Assembly: GCA_033060915.1 (NCBI GenBank)
Contig: CM065382.1
Location: 7,559,001-7,623,000, forward strand
Origin: Euryodendron excelsum
Taxonomy: Eukaryota; Streptophyta; Magnoliopsida; Ericales; Pentaphylacaceae
Direction: 5' to 3'
Length of the DNA stretch: 64,000 nt
The notes beneath the pieces were generated by a model, which ran no database searches, was not told the DNA's origin, and saw only the letters and a program-made list of their open reading frames with translations. A program made the position numbers and the translations under genes. Shown here one piece after another: positions 61,010 to 64,000 of the stretch (its first letter is position 1; every line of letters begins with the position of its first letter).

Positions 61010-63660
61010 CAGTTGGAATGTGAGAAGTTTGTCTCAATGCTGATGACAAAAAAGTGTTAGTAAAAGCTCCTATTAATAAGTGGAAGCAAGATGTGGTGTG
61101 TTTACAAGAAACAAAGTTAGAGGAGATGGCCAACCATATGGTCCGATGTGCTTGGGGGAGCAGGATTTTGGAATGGGGGTTCTTGCTAGCTTGGGAGATA
61201 ATAGAGTTAGGGAAACATTGGGGGGCATTTTACTTATGTGGGATAATAGAGTAGTAATCAAGGAGGATTGTGAAGTTGGCATGTTTTCGATTTCGAGTCT
61301 ATTTAGAAATGTGGAGGATGGCTTTAAATGAGTATTTTCAGGGGTTTATGGCCCTGTGGTGGGCGAAGATAGGGAATTATTTAGGATGAGCTGGCTACAG
61401 TGGCTGTTCATTGGGATGCTCCTTGGTGCATTGGGGGTGACTTTAATATGGTTCGCTTTCCACATGAGAGGAAAGGGTGTGTCGTGTTAAGTTCAGCGAT
61501 AAGGCAATTCTCAGTAGTTATCGACGAGGTAGAGTTGGTTGACTTGCCTCTAATTGGGGACCCTTTTACATGGTTCAGTGGGCAAATGAATCCATCATAT
61601 TCTCGGATTGATTGTTTCTTGGTTTCTACTCAGTGGGAGGAGCACTTTTCAGGCGTGATCTAATTAACTTTACCGAGGCGAACTTCATGTCATACCCCTA
61701 TCTTATTGGATTGTGGAAGAATTAGGAAGGCGAATAATCCGTTTCATTTTGAGAATATGTGGCTGCATGTGGAGGATTTTACGGAGAAAGTGGCAGAGTG
61801 GTGGAGTAACTATCCAACCTTGGCAGAGTGGTGGAGCAGCTATCCAACCTCGGGTAATCTTAGTTTTGTAATGGCAAAAAAGTTTAAATTGTTGAAAGAA
61901 GATCTTAAAGTTTGGAATAGGGAAGAGTTTGGTAGATTAGAGGTGCAAAAAGAGAAGGTGTTAGAGGACATTCATAGATTGGATGGTATTGAGATGAATG
62001 GGACACTGTCAGAGAGTGATAGAACTTGGAGGGTTCAACTTAAGGAGGATTTTGGTATGATTGCCAAGTTGGAGGAAATCAGCTGGAGGCAAAAATCGAG
62101 AGCTTTATGGCTTAAAGAAGGGAATAGAAACACCTTTCATAGGGTGGCCAATGCACATAGAAGATCTAATCTTATATGAAAGATCAGAATTGGTGATGAG
62201 GTCTTATCTGTTGAGGAGCAGGTGAAGGAGTGAATAGTGAATTTCTATAGGAAGCTTTTCACAGAGCATAAGTCCTGGAGGCTAGAGCTGGATGGGATGG
62301 AATTCAATTGCATTAATAAGGAAGAAATAACTAGTTTGGAGAGAGCCTTTTTAGAGGAAGAAGTTTTGGCTGTTCTCAAGTCCTTTAATGGGGACAAGAT
62401 GTCGGGGCCTGATGACTTTTCTATGGCTTTCTTTGTGCACTGTTGGAGCATAGTAAAGGAGGACATTATGAATTTGATGGTTGCTTTTCATAAGTCAGGG
62501 GAGTTTGAGAGGAGCTTGACAGGTACATTTGTGGCGCTTATCCCAAAGAAAGAGGGGGCGGAAGATATTACAGACTTTAGACCCATTAGCCTGCTGGGAA
62601 GCGTGTATAAATTGGTGGCAAAAATTTTGGCTTTGCGGCTCTTTAATCTTTGAGTCTCAAAATGCATTTCTGGAAGGCAAACAGATTCTGGATGCTATTT
62701 TGGTGGCAGATGAAGTTCTGGACTCTAGACTTAGAAGTGGGATGCCAGGGATCATTTGAAAAGCGTATGATCACGTTAATTGGGGCTTTCTCATGTATGT
62801 TCTCCAGAGGATGGGTTTTAGAGAAAGATGGAAGAAATGAATTTGGAGGAGTATCTCCACAGTCAAGCTTTCAATTTTAGTTAATGGAATTTCGGCTGGG
62901 TTTTTTTAGACATCTAGAGTCTTGAGGCAAGGTGATCTGTCGTCTCATTTTCTTTTTATTCTAATTATGAAAGTTTTTAGTAAGATGCTTGATCGGACAG
63001 TGCAAGTGAGACTTATAAAGGGCTTTGAATTGAGGCAGGAGGGCAGCAGTGTTTTGGAGCCCTTGTCAGTATCACACTTCTTGTTTGCAGGCGACACCAT
63101 TATTTTTTATAGAGCTAGTCTTGAACAGTTTGCGCATCTGCGATGAGTTTTAATATGTTTTAAAGTTATTTCTGGCCTGAAGGTGAACTTGAATAAATCT
63201 GAGATTTTTCCTATGGGAGAGGTGACCAGTGTGGAGGGCCTTGCTGCGATCTTGAGATGTAAGGTCGGTGCTTTCCGGCCAAATATCTTGGAATGTCTTT
63301 GGAAGCGGCTTTTAAAGCGAAGCATATGTGAGATGGGGTGGTTGAAAGGTTTCAGAAAAGGCTAGCAGGTTGGAAAATACGATATTTATCTAAAGTTGTT
63401 TGACTAATCTTGATTAAAAGTACTCTAGCAAGTCTTCCTACCAACTGTATGTCTTTGTTCTTCATTCCTTTGTCCATTGCCAAGAGACTTGAGAAGCTGC
63501 AGAGAGATTTTTTATGGGGTAGTATAGGAGAGACGTTCAAATACCACTTAGTAGATTGAGACATAGTTTGCACTCCTATTAGGGAGGGAGACCTGGGCAT
63601 CAGAAGAATTGGGTTGTTTAACACAATGCTATTGGGAAAATGGTTATGGAAATTTGCGTG
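61010..63660 (+). pseudogene. LINE ORF2 (endonuclease and reverse transcriptase) remnant
   Basis: Endonuclease at about 61010-61663, linker with a small internal duplication (AEWWSNYPT then AEWWSSYPT near 61800-61850), reverse transcriptase at about 62220-63660. LWLKEGNRNTFHRVANAHRR (62107) is the conserved pre-RT block. The FADD motif is mutated to FAGD. Several frameshifts (about 62645, 62755, 62905 and 63145) prevent translation. Confidence 0.85.
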
Positions 63661-64000
63661 TGTGAGAGAAAGGTACTAGAGAAGAGTGGTATGAGTCAAA
63701 TATGAATGTTCGTGGGTTGATTGGGTGACACAGAGGTGTCCATTTCCCATGGTAACGGGTTGTGGAAAGGTATCTGTTTGGTTTGGGAGGTGTTTGTGAA
63801 CCAGGTGGGCATAAGAGTAGGTAGTGGATCTAGAATTAAGTTTTGAAGGTACAGATGGTGTGGGAACATAAGGCTGGAGGAGGCCTTTCCAGTTATGTTT
63901 TCTTTAGCTTTGGATCAAGATGCTTTTGTGGAGGACAATCTTTAGTGTATAAATCGCCATTTTAGTTGGGACATGCAGATAAGAAGAAACCTCCAAGATT

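Larger units (their letters stand above)
58655..64000 (+). mobile_element. L1-type LINE, near full length, in ABCB25 intron 11
   Basis: Sense-strand element cut by the window end. ORF1 starts near 58675 with a Gly-rich segment and continues through VSISRTLRDF-like sequence (59010-59040), AELLQRWANKKWAVPTGVEI and YYLFVLPSKKEVERV (59450-59580), of the DUF4283-like type. The endonuclease has KQDVVCLQETKLEEMANH (61080), PWCIGGDFNMVRFPHERKG (61410-61465) and LPLIGDPFTWFSGQ (61550). The reverse transcriptase has FNGDKMSGPDDFSMAFFVHC (62390) and [19 protein letters not shown] (62570). The catalytic block reads LFAGDTIIF near 63085, one Asp of the usual FADD lost. Same lineage as the LINEs in SCC4 introns 1 and 8 (compare NGDK-x-GPD and [13 protein letters not shown]). 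Frameshifts and stops show it is inactive. The 5' limit is approximate. Confidence 0.9.

Noticed and set aside
1..64000. A defence, biosynthetic or other multi-gene system
   Set aside because: Only three unrelated host genes are supported; every other coding trace belongs to a LINE or LTR element.

Overview
This is a piece of a flowering-plant nuclear chromosome, most likely a eudicot with a moderately large, transposon-rich genome. Three host genes can be rebuilt exon by exon with canonical GT-AG introns; almost everything else that is recognisable is transposable-element debris. The species cannot be decided from sequence alone. An intact-looking NDHN gene implies a photosynthetic plant that keeps the chloroplast NDH complex.

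Host genes. (1) SCC4/MAU2 (+ strand, 7630-28747): the complete cohesin-loader subunit, 13 exons, 719 codons, spread over 21 kb because its introns carry transposons. (2) NDHN (- strand, 29344-30307): four compact exons encoding a 219-residue chloroplast NDH subunit, convergent with SCC4. (3) ABCB25/ATM3 (+ strand, from 50169): 11 exons giving the mitochondrial targeting region and the transmembrane half (480 codons) of the mitochondrial ABC exporter. The ATP-binding half lies beyond the right edge, after an intron that holds a LINE.

Layout. 1-3.3 kb: AT-rich intergenic DNA. 3.3-7.0 kb: an internally deleted Ty1/copia element (+). 7.1-7.3 kb: a MITE-like element in the SCC4 upstream region. 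7.6-28.7 kb: SCC4, whose introns hold a short LTR element (8.9-10.4 kb), three 5'-truncated LINEs (11.3-11.9 kb, 13.5-16.1 kb, 23.8-25.3 kb) and a SINE-like fragment (17.84 kb). 29.3-30.3 kb: NDHN. 31.5-36.0 kb: a decayed LINE with a C-terminal RNase H, itself carrying a 379-bp MITE. 36.1-49.6 kb: a three-level nest, in which a second copia element of the same family (- strand) is split by a roughly 2.5-kb solo LTR, which is split by a 4.6-kb Tat/Ogre-type solo LTR full of tandem repeats. 50.2-57.9 kb and beyond: ABCB25. 58.7-64.0 kb: a near full-length but mutated LINE in ABCB25 intron 11.

The three genes are not a functional cluster: they act in chromosome cohesion, chloroplast electron flow and mitochondrial export. 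I found no operon-like, defence or CRISPR system. The most unusual signals are in the repeats: a copia primer-binding site that appears to match the inside of a tRNA-Ile, hairpin-bearing tandem repeats inside the Tat-type LTR, and LINEs of one lineage sitting in introns of two genes with visibly mutated catalytic motifs.
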